A stretch of 64,000 bases of DNA from Gymnopus androsaceus JB14 (Eukaryota; Basidiomycota; Agaricomycetes; Agaricales; Omphalotaceae), in NCBI GenBank assembly GCA_009733575.1, contig ML769671.1:1-64000 (forward strand), given 5' to 3'. Both the position numbers and the translations under genes were made by a program. A model generated the notes under the pieces. The model was not told the DNA's origin. It was given only the letters and a program-made list of their open reading frames with translations, and searched no databases. Positions 20,781 to 33,430 of the stretch are shown here, one piece after another. Every line of letters begins with the position of its first letter. Position 1 is the first letter of the stretch.

Positions 20781-22625
20781 CTACTCGCCCAACCCAATCA
20801 TCCCCATAGCCAACACACCCGCAAGCAAACTGCCTACAGCTAATATGCGTCGTTTCGGTGATACTCCCTCCTCCGCTTCCACATCCTCTTCGGCGAGTTC
20901 CTCCCCATGTGAGTGTGCAGATCCATGCGTACCAGTCCCATGTCCTCCTAGATTCCCAAATACAAAATCTCCAGCAATCATCTCCACTGTCGCACTGTAG
21001 ATGAGAAGACCGGCAGAGATCGAGGACATCAGGCCTTGGGTGAGGAGCATTCGAGCTTCGGATGCTGTCAACGAGGGAGGAATGTTAGCAAGATTGAACA
21101 ATGAGATGGAGGGATGGACGACTTGCATTTTCCCGTCGAAGAAAATACCAGCATGCCTAGCGCAATACCTAGCGGTGTTGTGATAGCGAATAAGATCGTC
21201 AACACAGGTTGTAATAGTGAACGATGAGACCCATGAGATGATGGTGGTGGTGAGCCTTTGCCATTGCGGGAGGATGACGGCGATGATGGTCTTGAAGATG
21301 ATGAATCAGACTTGGGAGGAAGTGTTGCTATCCGGATGCCGAGACTAAGCCCTTCGAATAATTGATGAAATATGATGGCGGTTACGAGTGTAGCTGAAAA
21401 GTTTGGTAAGCTTCAGAGGTATCGAAAGAGGAATAAGACGCACTAAATTCCGATCCCGATGTTATTGATAATGTTAGGCCAATTACTAGAGAATGGATCA
21501 TTATTCCAAATTGCAGGACCTGTACGACTCAATCAGTATAGGTATGAGTGGAAAACGGAGTTGCATACCAGTATTCCAACGACTTGTCTCTTTCTGCTTA
21601 GTGCAGGTCTTTGGGACTCGACATCACCACCATTATTCACATCCACAGCGCTACTTCCATTCTCGTGTTGGACGGCTTCTGGACTCTGCACAACGAGTTT
21701 TGACCGCCCTTCTTGCGCCGTTCCGGTAGCAGTGCCAGCAGGACACACGCATACGCATACGCACGAGCCTTTCCCGCCGACAAGATGATATTCCCCATTA
21801 TTCAAGTGGTAGTTGAGATCGTTTATGATATAAAAGCAGTCGTTGCTTCGAGAATGACGTGGAGAGTTGGTCACGATTGAAGAGAGGTAGTGGATTTTGG
21901 GGACTTTGGATAGAGATGTAGCTCGGATGAAAGGTGATTCATGAGAGTGGTGAGAATGGACAGAGTTGGAGAGCAGAGGGGTGCTCTCGTCTACAATGTG
22001 TATTTTGCGTGGATTCGCACTGCTAGTAGGCGTTGGATGCGTGTGCTGCTCTTGAGTTTCGGATGATTCGGTAGAAGGTTCTTCGTGTAGATGATCAACA
22101 TAAGAGGTTGATATATCTGGAAAATGTTAGCTACACCGAGAAGTTGATACTATCCATTCCTTACATTCAATAAGGAAGATTGTAAGAAGTGCACCCAATC
22201 TAGATAACCAAAAGGTAAGTTGTAGATCGCAAGAGAGGGTTTAATACGACGAACATTATAAAACCGGTTTGTTCCCCTACTCCAGGATAGCGAGACTTGA
22301 CTATATTCGAAGTTAATGCTTCGAAAGAGTCCTGTAACAGGTGACAGAAGGCAGTAGATAGTATTACACCTGCGATTAACTTTGGTAAGTATAACTCTAG
22401 TTTTGCGACAAGCAGCGCTAGTTTACCTGTCCCAAAATGCTTTCCAATGAAGAATAGAATTTTTGGTATTGTCAAGAAGCGAATCTTTTTAGATATTGCT
22501 GGAAAGGATACCGCTAAGGCGGAAGTTAGTTCTATCTCTCGAGAATTCGCGAGGAACGTACCGAGTAAAGATATGGCAAATATAACACCCATCGCGCCGA
22601 TGTGCTGCTCCATCTGATCTAGCAT
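20781..22625 (-). CDS. ZIP-family zinc/iron transporter
   Basis: About 512 residues in seven exons: 22562-22625, 22427-22513, 22255-22369, 22165-22199, 21569-22116, 21444-21519, 20781-21393, with introns of 48-57 nt. N-terminal helices read IFAISLLAVSFPAI and FGTGVILSTAFCHLL. The cytoplasmic loop is long and His-rich (HSHHSHE). The transport core has FGIMIHSLVIGLTL and HQLFEGLSLGIRIA, the two His-containing helices of ZIP proteins, and later LLTQGLMSSISAGLLIYSA. These residues bind the metal in the family. It would import zinc or iron across the plasma or an organelle membrane. Around 21100-21145 the frame shifts by one base, next to an AAAA run, and no splice solution fits. I treat that as a probable consensus error. 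Confidence 0.88.
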
Positions 22626-24613
22626 AGTTCAAGAGGAATCGAGGAGAAACTATAAGTAAGGAAAGAGGAGGAGTACCTCACCAATACGCACAGAAATGAT
22701 GTAATATTAGCGATCATACCGCATGGTCTTTAGCCAATGAGAGGTCTTGGATTTTTCATTGCTCCTCGAAGCCCGGCTTCGCTTCTCGAACTTCGAGCAG
22801 TCCGTTCATAATCGAAATTATTTCCAACTGGCCTTCAACTGTACTTAGACGAAGAAGAAGAAGAAAAAATCACACTAATCAAGCTCTGAATTCAATGGTA
22901 AGGTCCTTTAGTAAGTACTTCTTTTATAAATAGTATAATTCTATTGCCTCTGCAGACGAAACACCAGTTTGGCTTTAAAGGCTTATGTCGGGCTTAAACA
23001 TTTGTTTACGCAAGGCTAATAGTCAAGGTGAGTTTAGTCCCAGTTTTGCATCTGGCCTGAGGCTGCTTCTACCTAATGGGATTATGGGTCCGCCCACCCA
23101 AGGTCGAAAGTGAAGCAGCTGCTCAGCAGTTGCTTGTGTCTAGCCTGAGGCTGCTTCTACCTAATGGGAACACAGGTCCGCTTGCCTAAGGTCGAAAGTG
23201 AAGCAGCCGCTCAGCAGTCACTCATACCGTGCTTCCACCTAATGGGATTATAGATCCGCCTACCCAAGGTCCAAGCGAAGCAACCACTCTACTATATATG
23301 CAAGTGGGCCCGCTTGTCCAATTACTTACTATAACGCAGTGATCCAATCCCACGTTGATCAGGTGTAAATTTTACTTTAGTTTCTTCTTTTCATTCCATT
23401 CTTTCTGCTCATTCGCTTTCGCTGTTGCCCTCCCCTCATTCCTTACCATCCATTCGTATCCCACCCTATTTTATTTTATTCTAGTCTCAATTCGACTATA
23501 CTTCCCCGAAATCCTTTAATCGTACAATACATCACCAATTCCTTCAAGCAACTCCTGGTTTCAAACTATCACTTATCATTTATGTACATATTCAAGCGTC
23601 AAAAACAACCTTTGGAAGGGTTGGGCCGAGGTGGGGGGACGTGAGGGCCTACCAAGGTTTTTTGCTTCAGGATCAGCACTGCACCTCGGTTTTGGTTTCT
23701 TCCGATTCTCCCGTGCTTTTACTCGCTTATACCTTTTCATGCTCCCAATGCAAAAAACGGCCTTTGTGGTCGGTTACTGGCTAAACACCTCTCAGGATGG
23801 TTCGAACTAAGACGATTGGGGACCTTTCAGAGGGTCCTCCATTAAAGTTGTCCTGTTCCTTACAGTGATGAAGAGACGTCTTAGTATCGGCGTTGATGCA
23901 GACGCTCCGCTATTGTGTATCTGTGCAGTGATTACCAGCGTATTCATTCGCTCTCAGTCGACGTCTTTTCATGGGCTGCTACAGTCTTCCACGTACGTAC
24001 GCAGAACTTGAAGAATGATGGTAGATAACAAGTTCGCTGACTCGAAGAATAGTTGATATCGGTAGTTTTTCTCTTCTGAGCACTTGAATTGTTACAAACT
24101 TACCAAGTTTTTCTATTCCTTTGACACTTCAATGGCTCAGGCACATTTGCGGTGGTAGTCGACGATGTTCCTGGTCGAACTACATCCTTCTTTCGAAAGG
24201 CAGCGGTATAATGTTGCCGAGTGCTGCTGTTCTGGAATGGGCTCGTACCCTTCTTGCATCGTCTCACGGTAGATAGGCAAAATGAAACAGACAGGAGCAT
24301 TTGTTGAGATTGAGGATGCATGTCTGATTAAAAGCAGCAAGGCCGACGTCAATTCAGGTTGTTAACGGGGATCAACGGATATGTCTTCGACTGCAAGAAT
24401 TTTCCTGGGGTGGAGTGAGGAATCAGCCCTTTGGTGGTGAGCTCTACCCGCGAGGAAGGCAAACACGGACTATAGGAGCTAAGACTCAAATTAAGCGCCC
24501 AAACGCGCCGCGATCGCGCTTCTGACTTCACCGGACACCACGTGCTCCGATCGCCGCTCAGCGCTTATTATCTGTTACTCCTCCTGAGGCTCTTGTCTCG
24601 TACATGAGTACAA
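22626..24613. other. 2-kb intergenic region with a tandem repeat
   Basis: No convincing gene on either strand. It holds the repeat at 23056-23300 and two short minus-strand open frames near 24100-24531 without known motifs. Confidence 0.5.
23056..23300. repeat. About 88-bp tandem repeat, three copies
   Basis: Units begin near 23056, 23144 and 23225 with CTGCTTCTACCTAATGGGA. They contain GGTCCGC and CAAGGTCGAAAGTGAAGCAG. The third copy is shorter and diverged. Confidence 0.8.
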
Positions 24614-26661
24614 ATGATCTCTCAGTTTAGACAAAAGTATTACGGCTGGTTGAGCTATGCGTTTGCGAGGTGAGCTCCAATCTTCGCTACTTTCATCCTA
24701 CTAACTTCAGAATCCTTTCAGTGAGGTATTCGTAATTGTTTCATTAACGCTGTTCTTGCCTATTTGCTTGGAACAATTCGCAAGGGATAATGGGTTCCTT
24801 TTCCCGGAAAAGACAGAGAGATGCTCTTCAGTGGTGTCAAAGCTAGATGCAGATGAACCTCCTGGACGCTGCGTTGTGAAAATTGGTTGGCTTTGGATTG
24901 ACAGCGCTAGCTTTAGGTAAGTAGCCTTAGTAGCTCTCTGGTAGATATGAAGCTCATACCAATCAGTCTCTATGTCTTTTCAGCTTCAGTGCTGCTACAA
25001 GCACTGACCGTCATATCTGTTGGAGGAATTGCAAACCACCCGCCGCATCGCAAAGTTCTGCTCTTGACATGCGCTTGGGCAGGCGCACTTGCAGCCACCT
25101 TTTTCCTACCACTATCATCCAGCTCCCCTCTCTGGTTCCTCTCTGCCCTATTGGCCATAATCGCCAATGTTGGATTCGGCACTAGTGTGGTTGCAATGAA
25201 CGCGTATCTGCCATCTTTGGCCAAAGAATCACCCGAAGTTGTCGAAGCCTATGCAGAATTCAGAAATGCTCAAGACGACGACGCTCACCATACGTATGAA
25301 GATGAACTTGAAGTAGTCGATGATAATAATGTTGACGTTGCGGAACCACTGGTTCATAATCGCAATCGAGAAGTAACCGATAATCTCAAATCTCGCTATG
25401 AAACAGCCTTCTCTAGAGCAACCTCACGAATCTCTTCCTTTGGGATTGCTCTAGGATACGGCGCCGGAATCTTCCTCTTATTCGTTGCTCTCATCCCAGT
25501 TACAATGATGAAAGGGACGACGTTTTCTCTTCGTCTTGCAATTAGTCTCAGTGGAATTTGGTGGGCTGTGTTTTCCATACCAGCTTTGATATGGCTACCT
25601 GGTGCACAGAGTTTGCCGGCTGAAGAAGACGCTGTCTGGACGGACGCGGCTATGGGCAACGCTGTACCAGCTGGTAAATGGAGCTTAAGTAAAGAGATAG
25701 GCGCTGCATGGAAGAGACTTGCAGGAATGCTTCGTTGGAGTGAAATTAAAAAGTTGCGAAACACTTTCAAATTTCTCGCCGCTTGGTTTTTACTTTCCGA
25801 TGGTCAGTCCAAATGTCTGTACATTTTTTCTTTGTTTGTTTTCTCATTATTCCCCGCTACTCAGCTTTCACGATGATCACTTCCACAGCTATTCTTTTTG
25901 GGAAGACTTCGCTCAACATGCAGCCATCGGCCCTCATTTTGATCGGAATCATCGTCCCTTCGTCGGGCATCTTGGGGTCGTTATTTTGGCCAAGGCTACA
26001 GCGATACTATGGTTGGTCGAATCTACGCGTGCTAGTCATCCTGCTGGTCTTGGCCTCTTTGATACCAGCCTATGGATGTCTAGGATTTATCAGCGTCTTC
26101 CACCGAGTTGGGTTTGGCGGACTCACTACACAAGGAGAGATGTTCGGGCTTGCTGTCTTTTTCGGTATGCGATAATCATCTTGGCCTCATTTCCGTTCAA
26201 GTAAACGTGGTACTGATTTACGGAACGCGTGGCCTACATAGGGTTCGTGTTGGGCGCGTTCAACGGGTATGCAAGAGCTTTTTACGCGGAACTGTTACCC
26301 CCAGGAGAGGAGGCGAGATGGTACGTGTGAATTCTCTTCATTCTCCATAAAATTAATAGTCATTTGCTTCAGGTACGGCTTGTTTTCAATAACGGACAAG
26401 GTATGTATGTACCTAAGGCTTATCAACGCCTCGCGCCTCCTCCATACTTACTTATCTACTCTTTCGTTTAATAAGTCAAGTTCCTTCATCGGCCCGCTGC
26501 TAGTTGGTTTAATATCAGACTTGACCGGCAACATACGTTACGCGTTTTTCTTCCTGGTGGTCATGCTATGGGCGGCAATACCGGTGTTGAGAAGTGTTGA
26601 TGTGGAGAGGGGAAGAACGGATGCGCAGAAATACAAGTATTCATCCAGCAATGGAACGTAG
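24614..26661 (+). CDS. Atg22-like vacuolar MFS permease
   Basis: 559 residues in seven exons: 24614-24669, 24722-24916, 24967-25802, 25865-26164, 26242-26320, 26373-26400, 26476-26661. The exon lengths sum to an intact frame. It starts with the Atg22 hallmarks GWLSYAFASEVFVIVSLTLF and LEQFARDNG. Then come ASFSLYVFSASVLLQALTV and ADHP-like ANHPPHRK, a long acidic loop (DDDAHHTYEDE), FLLSDAFTMITSTAILF, and the DKSSSFIGPLL motif in the last exon. In yeast Atg22 exports amino acids from the vacuole after autophagic breakdown. The same role here is inferred. About 12 hydrophobic segments are visible. Confidence 0.93.
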
Positions 26662-27591
26662 CGCGTGTAAGATTTCCAGTGCGTATTTTATTTTTGACCT
26701 TGACAGAGGGAAGGTAGACTGATTGCTATTTATCTTGGGTGCAATAACAGAGATCTGGCCATACAATTTTTTCCTCGCAGACTTTCTTCCCGGCACTTTC
26801 CCTCATCTCTACCGTCAAGGGTTCCTCCGCCATCAATGATATGTACACTGAAGTCTACATACTTGAAGTCTACATACTATTCTATTGACCCCCACTCAAA
26901 CTCCTGCTCAAAGTCTGTCGATCGGCTTGCAAGGGCAAAGGTGGAGGCAAGGCGCTCTGAGTCGGAGGTTTAAACATCGGAGGCTAGGGTAGAAGGTCGA
27001 GTCTGGGCCCGGAAATGGTTCAACGTGTATACTTCATTTCGTTTAATATTTCAAGTTTGTGGGTCCGGCTCAAATCTCAATGAACTTCTAATCACCACAT
27101 GTTTTCTTGGCCTTTTTTCCTCGCCGTCAGAGTATGTAACAAACAAGCAATGAGCTTCAAATAGATAACTGTATTAGATCAGAGCAAGATCTATATTTCT
27201 TTCACCCCACGTTCCTCGGAAACTGACATTTATTCTCCAGATTGCTTCAATCTTTCGCAGTTACTCCTCTCACACCGTGTGTAGCTTCTATCATATCTTC
27301 TACATTGTGCTAAGGGTCGCGATCCCGGCGCCCTTGAATCATCCGTTGATTCGGGGGAGTAATGCCCCATTCCGCTATGGTTTTTGAGCAAATCAGGCCG
27401 CATGTTGGATGAAGACTTGTTTTTCTTTCCTTACTGTAAAAACGCATGTCATACTCAATCAGGGATATCTAGCAGCTGGTTCGATTTAAAAGGGCCATCT
27501 TTTTGCACGCTATCATATCCTTTCGCTCGAGGCTTTTTTTTACCCCTTCCTCAGGCTTATTGGACGCGCTTTTCGACTTCGTATTCACCCA
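26662..27591. other. Intergenic between Atg22-like and P450 genes
   Basis: No gene recognised. T/C-rich tracts just upstream of 27592 could belong to the P450 promoter. Confidence 0.5.
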
Positions 27592-29921
27592 ATGGCGGAT
27601 CCTCTTATCGTGCTTGCTCTGATCTCTTTGGTCGGTTTGTTCATGTACATGAAGCGACCTAAGCACTACGCGCCACTTCCTCCTGGTCCCAAGAAATTAC
27701 CTCTCATCGGAAATCTCCTTGATATGCCGACGAGTTTTGAATGGGAAACGTATGATGGATGGTGCAGAGAGCTAGGTGTGCTGCGTCTCGCTATGCTTTC
27801 GTTTCGGTGGGCTAACGCATGTAAAGGATCGGACATCATTCACCTTGAAGTAGCGGGAACGTCTATCGTCGTTTTGAACTCATCTGAAGTTGCTGAAGAG
27901 CTTCTTGACCAACATTCAGCCATCCACTCGGATAGGTATGTGCTCGCGTCGCGCGAACAAAGTCGTATCGTATGGACTGATTTGTCCTTAGGCCGCGTTT
28001 GGTTATGGTGAACGAGCTAATGGGATGGAACTATTCCTTTGGTCTTATGGCATACGGTGAGTTTCTGTACTATGTCATCGGCTCTTCCTCAAACAGGCTT
28101 ATTTACAGGTGAAGAATGGTAGCCACCTTTCCACTTCTCTACCGATGTTCCGAAGGCTAAGATTCTAACAGGCGAGCCCAACGAAGATTGTTCCAACAGG
28201 AATTTCATCCTCAAGCCGCGGAACGCTTCCAACCTCTCCAAGTACAGGTTACTCATCAATTTCTTAACCGTCTGCTGGAAGAACCCAAAAACTATGCGCA
28301 TCATATCCGACAGTAAGTATCGTAGTCGTATACAAGGAATCTCTAGATGAATTCTTTTTCTACAGTTTGGCCGCTTCGACTATCCTCGGAATCGCCTACG
28401 GAATCGATGTTCAAGAAGAAAATGACCCTTATGTCGATGCCGCCGAACGCGCTCTAGTCTCTTTGGGTTTAGGTATAGCTCCAGGTGCCTTCCTTGTCGA
28501 GTCCATTCCTGCTCTCAAGTACCTTCCTGCGTGGCTCCCAGGTAGACGCTCCAATATATATTCAGTTTATCTATTATACTTACATCTGCACTACTTAGGT
28601 GCTGGGTTTAAACGTAAAGCAAAGGAATGGGCTCGGTATTCTACTCTCATGCGTGAGTTACCCTTTATAGCCGCCAAGGAGCAGATAGTGAGTATATCGG
28701 TGTTCTATTACTTATCGGAAACTCATGGCTCTCAGTCACAAGGAGTTGCTCGACCATCTTTCACGTCGTACAGTCTAGAAAAGCTTACTGAAGCTGTGAA
28801 CGTTGCTGAACAAGAGCGGCTGATACAATCGACTGCGGCTACGATGTATACAGGTGAAGCTATTCGTCTATTCTTTCGGGGAATAAAGCACTAACTCAAA
28901 CTCTAGGCGCGACTGATTCGGTCCGTTACTGATTTTAGTGCATTCTTTAGCCTTTCATCGCTTAAATCTTATCTTCAGACGGTTTCAGTGTTACTCACCT
29001 TCATTCTCGCAATGCTCGCTAATCCCGAGGCACAAAAACGGGCCCAGAAAGAAATCGATTCTGTAGTCCAGCCTGGAGAATTTCCTCGATTCTCTGACCA
29101 AAACCGACTTCCCTTTGTTACAGCGATCGTGAAGGAAACGACAAGATGGAAGAATGTTACACCTCTTGGTGCGTGAAGGTGAATTTAATATTATGGAAAA
29201 CAAGACTAATGGTGTTGCAGGCATCCCTCATGCATCAAACTCCGAGGACGTCTACAGAGGCTATAGGATTCCGGCAGGCTCAATAATGGTTCCAAACATC
29301 TGGTGAGGCTGTCTTTCTCGTTGTGCTTGTTACGATAGCTAATTATTATTATTTTACGCAGGGCAATGCTTCATAACGAGGTCAGTTTTGGAATTCTCGA
29401 GTCTCTGTATCAGGAATCTGATCAGTCTCCCCTACATGGGTTCTGATAGAACGATTATCCCGAGCCTCATTCCTTCAAACCTGAACGATTCATTGGTGAA
29501 GACGGCAACATCGATCCAGCCGTCAAAGATCCTCATACAGCACTGTTTGGTTTTGGACGCCGGTGAGCCTGATTCAATCGTGTATGGCAGCCTGAATAAT
29601 TCTCATTCTAATTATACTTCTCAAAGTATTTGCCCCGGCCGCTTCATGGCATATTCATCGATTTGGATCGCAGTGGCATCAATGCTCGCAGTCTTTGATA
29701 TCACGAAACCAGTAGATGAAAATGGGAATGTTATTGAGCCGACCTACGAATACATTCCGTCGATGGCATGGTAAGTGCATCCACTCTACTATTCCCTCGA
29801 AGAACGTGCCCTAATAACTTATCAACTTGAAATTAGTGTCCCTGCTCCCTTTGAATGCGTTCTCAAGCCACGGAGCGCACAAGCGGAGGAAATGATCCGT
29901 TCAGCTGCTTCAGAGCATTAG
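27592..29921 (+). CDS. Cytochrome P450 monooxygenase, 15 exons
   Basis: 512 residues. Exons: 27592-27775, 27827-27935, 27992-28056, 28109-28118, 28172-28312, 28366-28541, 28599-28687, 28736-28853, 28907-28920, 28979-29168, 29221-29302, 29362-29380, 29450-29562, 29627-29770, 29837-29921. The sum is an exact multiple of three, and every junction restores a conserved P450 motif. The protein has an N-terminal membrane anchor (LIVLALISLVGLFMYM) followed by PLPPGPKKLPLIGN. It also has EEWRAQRRLF (helix C), the I-helix GATDST, K-helix ETTR, FKPERF, and the haem loop FGFGRRICPGR with its Cys ligand. It is an ER-bound haem oxygenase needing a P450 reductase; substrate unknown. Three microexons of 10, 14 and 19 nt are unusual. 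Confidence 0.94.
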
Positions 29922-30436
29922 AGAGCTGTCTTTGCGTCCTCATCAATTACGACTTTATATTTGCAGTGATAATGTACAGATATTCCGCTACACTTACAGT
30001 ATAGTTTGTAGGCAGACTCGAACATACCGTGCCGACATGGCTTTCAAAATCTAATTCACTCAGACAAATACAACGCTTCCTTCAGTTTCTTCCGAAGAGC
30101 GCGCTGCCAACCAGACGATACAAGCCTCCATAAAAAAGTCCTTGTTCAGTTGTCCGAAACAGCTTCGAACAAGCTTCGCGAGCCGTGATTCACCTTATGC
30201 GTGGCGTATGCCACTGCCGTCACGCTTTCATTATTGTTGTTGCCTGTAAGCCTTCGGTCGGAATGTTTTCCGCACACTCATTGGGAATACTATCGCTCAT
30301 TAATTTCTGTCGTTTGCTCACATTTGTTGAGGGTCAGGAAAAGTGGTCAGAAAGTGTACGTGAACGAAAATAAATACAAAGTAACATAGTTATTTTGGAA
30401 GAGGATTCGGACTCGAAGTCGTTTGACTACCTGTAC
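29922..30436. other. Intergenic between P450 and SDR
   Basis: The two genes converge. Apart from the SDR relic at 30055-30145 nothing was recognised. Confidence 0.5.
30055..30145 (-). pseudogene. Relic of the neighbouring SDR gene's exon 2
   Basis: Two blocks match 31287-31400 in the same order and orientation: AATACAACGCTTCCTT and CTGCCAACCAGACG with their surroundings. The middle is deleted. It is probably a decayed partial duplication of the SDR gene. Confidence 0.65.
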
Positions 30437-31606
30437 TCATACGTACTCCTTCATAACATTCATACAGTAATCCCAAATCTTTTGTTGCTCAGCCTCATCC
30501 TTAGTAGCAGGATGCGGCTCTCCAAGTCGCGCCCAAGGCCGAAGGTACTAAAGCCAAATTTGAGTAACATCAATCGGACTGTCATGGATCGACTTACTCG
30601 GCCGTTGTATTGCGCAGCTTCCGGTGCTGTCGCTGCAAACAGCTGAGAAAGAACACCCTTCGAAATGGGTTTGAGGAAGGTCCAAATCTACGAATGATTA
30701 GCGGGAGTTACAATATAAGATATACAGCCTTGAGATTCACCATAATGGTCCTTATAATGCTAGGAACATGGCGTGCTAGGTTGGTATTGATGTTTCCAGG
30801 ATCCAGATGTATACAAATGACATTCGAAGTCTGGTCTTCCTCGAGGACCTTTGCAAGATGATAACCTAACAGCTCTGTGATAAATTTGCTTTGGCAGTAC
30901 AGTTGCTGCGTCCCAAGACGCGTCCGGGAAGGCGTGTCCCTGAGATTTTCGTACTTTACTGGAGGATTGCGGAAAAAGTATTGCACGGAGGATGATACCC
31001 AGACAATTCGAGTCTCGTTTACAGAGTTGGAGGTCGACTTAAGGAGAGGGAGGAGCTGTTGGATGAGGACGAAGTGAGCGAGTGCGTTTACACCGAATTG
31101 TAAATCAAAGCCCTGTGCAGTGAGTTGTTCGACTGGCGGAACCATCACCCCAGCGTTGCAAATGAGGATATGAAGAGCAGTGGATTGTCTGCCAGTGCAA
31201 CGAATATGAGTACTAGATTCCGTCCATTGTGAAGGTTGATAAGCCTACCTCTTAAAATTCTCCGCGGATTCCTTCACGGCTTTCAAATCACTCAGGTCAA
31301 GCGACAGATACAACGCTTCCTTCCCAGTCTCCTTCTTCAACTCAGCGATAGCTTCCTCCGCTTTTGACTGAGAACGTGCTGCCAACCAGACGGTACAGCC
31401 CTTCAGGAGAAGCTCTTTGCATGTCTCGTTCCCTAGTCCAATGTTTCCGCCTACAGTGATTACAACAGTGAGTGTAGAGCCGGAAGACAGAGATGTTACT
31501 GACCGGTAACTATTGCGACCTTACCAGTAAGGTCAGGAATTTGGTCAACGCCCCATTTCGACGCAGGGGGAAAAGATTGGGCCAGAAGTGTTCCGATGCT
31601 TGCCAT
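30437..31606 (-). CDS. Short-chain dehydrogenase/reductase
   Basis: 322 residues in five exons: 31504-31606, 31249-31450, 30726-31188, 30598-30687, 30437-30547, with an intact frame. The Rossmann start is [20 protein letters not shown] (TGxxxGxG, NAD(P) binding). Then come LDLSDL, the NAG motif (ICNAGV), VWVSSSV with the catalytic Ser region, and YCQSK with the catalytic Tyr and Lys. The C-terminal part ([20 protein letters not shown]) resembles fungal retinol-dehydrogenase/WW-oxidoreductase-like SDRs. It should reduce or oxidise a carbonyl/alcohol with NAD(P)H; substrate unknown. It converges with the P450 gene. Confidence 0.92.
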
Positions 31607-31829
31607 CGTGACTGAGGGTTATTACTGCAATGAGAAGGCGTTGCTGAATGTGTTTCCCTTGGTTTTATTGTCATCATGATGTGATTTTCTGTCCAGACCT
31701 GGTCCATACATTGAGTCCGAATCACAGAGATTGTCATGGGAGAATCATACAATTGGTGCCGAGATGCCATAACGCGTCGCCGCTAGACGCGTTTAAAATT
31801 AATTGACTACGGCTCGACCAGGCTGGTAC

Positions 31830-32191
31830 TTACGCGTCGATCAGTACTTTCTCGTGGATCCAGTTCTACTCCAGTCAAGCTGCTTGTTCAGAAATAAACC
31901 GAACTTTATATGGCCGCAGTTACTAAAGCAATTCGCCTCTTCATAGAAGCTCATGAGGAAAGTATACATTCATTCCTGACACTAGCCATATCTATGAGCT
32001 CGTAGGCCCACAAGACCTTGCGCAGTATCTGGGGCTCCAGCTTTGACACGTGTAGGAGGTAAAGTTGGACCCACACAACCACTCAAAGCTCAAAGCTCGC
32101 TCCGATATATATACCTGGCCAGACCACTGTTTTCTCTCGTCAACCACCTGAACTTTGCCACTGGTTTTAATCCCTCATATATTGCATACCA
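31830..32191 (+). promoter_or_regulatory. Promoter module A of the RGG-gene pair
   Basis: It shares long blocks with 33076-33322 (module B) and 33431-33773 (module C). Shared blocks include GCTTGTTCAGAAATAAACCG, CATATCTATGAGCTCG, CACGTGTAGGAGGTAAAGTT and GGACCCACACAACCA. A TATA-like ATATATATACCTGGCC lies about 85 nt before the ATG. Confidence 0.6.
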
Positions 32192-32812
32192 ATGTCGTCT
32201 GCGACGACCAATCCGATTCAGGAATTCTTCGACCAGTATCCAGAATTCCCCTACGATCCCACTGGGGAAACAATGTCTCAGTTCAAGGAACTACGTGATT
32301 TGAAACGTTGGACATGGACACGCGATGAGCGAGCCCAAGCCCTCGATGAAGTCCGGAATGCCATCGCCCTGCAGTTCAATGCGTTCTATGGCAGCAATGT
32401 AGATGACTTGAACGGATGGCACAATTTGTGTCGAGCATTACAAGTTCAGGATATTCCTGATACGGTAAATGGCTGCAAAGCTGTAAGTCGAGCTGCATTT
32501 TCTCTTGCATGTTAGCTCAGGCTGAACAAACCCTTCCAATAGATTGTCAAAGAGATCTATGTTAACATATGCGACCTTGTTGATTATTCCCTCGGGGCAC
32601 AGGAAAAACCACCAATCCTGCACGAGTCAGAGTCAGACCTTGCTGAATACAGCCGTGACTCTGATAAGATATACCCGCGCGAGAACGCCTACGCAGGTGG
32701 TCTACTCAGGTTTCTGCTGAGACAGATCTTTGGGCGATATCAGGGTAACCGGAATAATAATCGAGGAAGAGGTCGAGGAGGCAGACGAGGTCGCGGTGGG
32801 CGTCGTCAGTAA
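32192..32812 (+). CDS. Conserved fungal protein of unknown function with RGG tail (copy 1)
   Basis: 186 residues. Exons 32192-32482 and 32543-32812, with a 60-nt intron. The N-terminal part (NPIQEFFDQYPEFPYDPTGE, FNAFYGSNVDDLNGWHNLCR, then IVKEIYVNICDLVDY and the ENAYAGGLLRFLLR box) matches a fungal family I have seen only as conserved hypothetical proteins. The last 25 residues are an Arg/Gly tract (RGRGRGGRRGRGG), as in RNA-binding or arginine-methylated proteins. An RNA-linked role is only inference. A close tandem copy lies 1 kb downstream and both keep intact frames. Confidence 0.85.
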
Positions 32813-33075
32813 TATCTCCTATGGAAAAGCTATCGTGTACCAAAAATACAATTATCCCGATCTTCGACGATGCCAGTACGAAAAATGTTTAAAATAATAT
32901 GTACATGCCTTCGCACGTGGCCTTGGGGGTTGGGAGTTACTTGCTGCAAAAAAAAAAAAGCATTCATAAATATCCCCAAATCCAATGCACCAAGAGTGTG
33001 CTATATCGAATCAGGTATCAGTCTTTGACCAGATTTGATCACCATTCGCTTTGACCTTGCTTTGACCAGCTTTGA

Positions 33076-33322
33076 TCAGTACCAGTACTTTCTTGTGGAT
33101 CAGTTCTACTCCATTCAAGCTGCTTGTTCAGAAATAAACCGAACTTTATATGGCCGCAGTAACTAAAGCAATTTGCCTCTTCATAGAAGCTCATGAGGAA
33201 AGTATACATTCATTCCTGACACTAGCCATATCTATGAGCTCGCTGGGCCACAAGACCTTGCGCAGTATCTGGGACTCGAGCTTCGGCACGTGTAGGAGGT
33301 AAAGTTGGACCCACACAACCAT
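33076..33322 (+). repeat. Orphan promoter module B
   Basis: A copy of the 31830-32100 sequence with no gene behind it. It ends after GGACCCACACAACCA and is followed by unrelated sequence, then by module C. Confidence 0.75.
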
Positions 33323-33430
33323 GACATACTGTATGTACTGGTTTATTTGGCGTTGGAGCCAGGATTCTCATGTCTTGATTCGATCGTGTATAGTGTGGTC
33401 TGTACAGAAGACTACGGCTAAACCAAGCTA

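Noticed and set aside
23056..23300. CRISPR-like array
   Set aside because: Units are contiguous with no spacers, and the organism is a fungus.
27592..31606. Secondary-metabolite cluster
   Set aside because: Only one P450 and one SDR, convergent, with no backbone synthase, transporter or regulator of such a cluster nearby.
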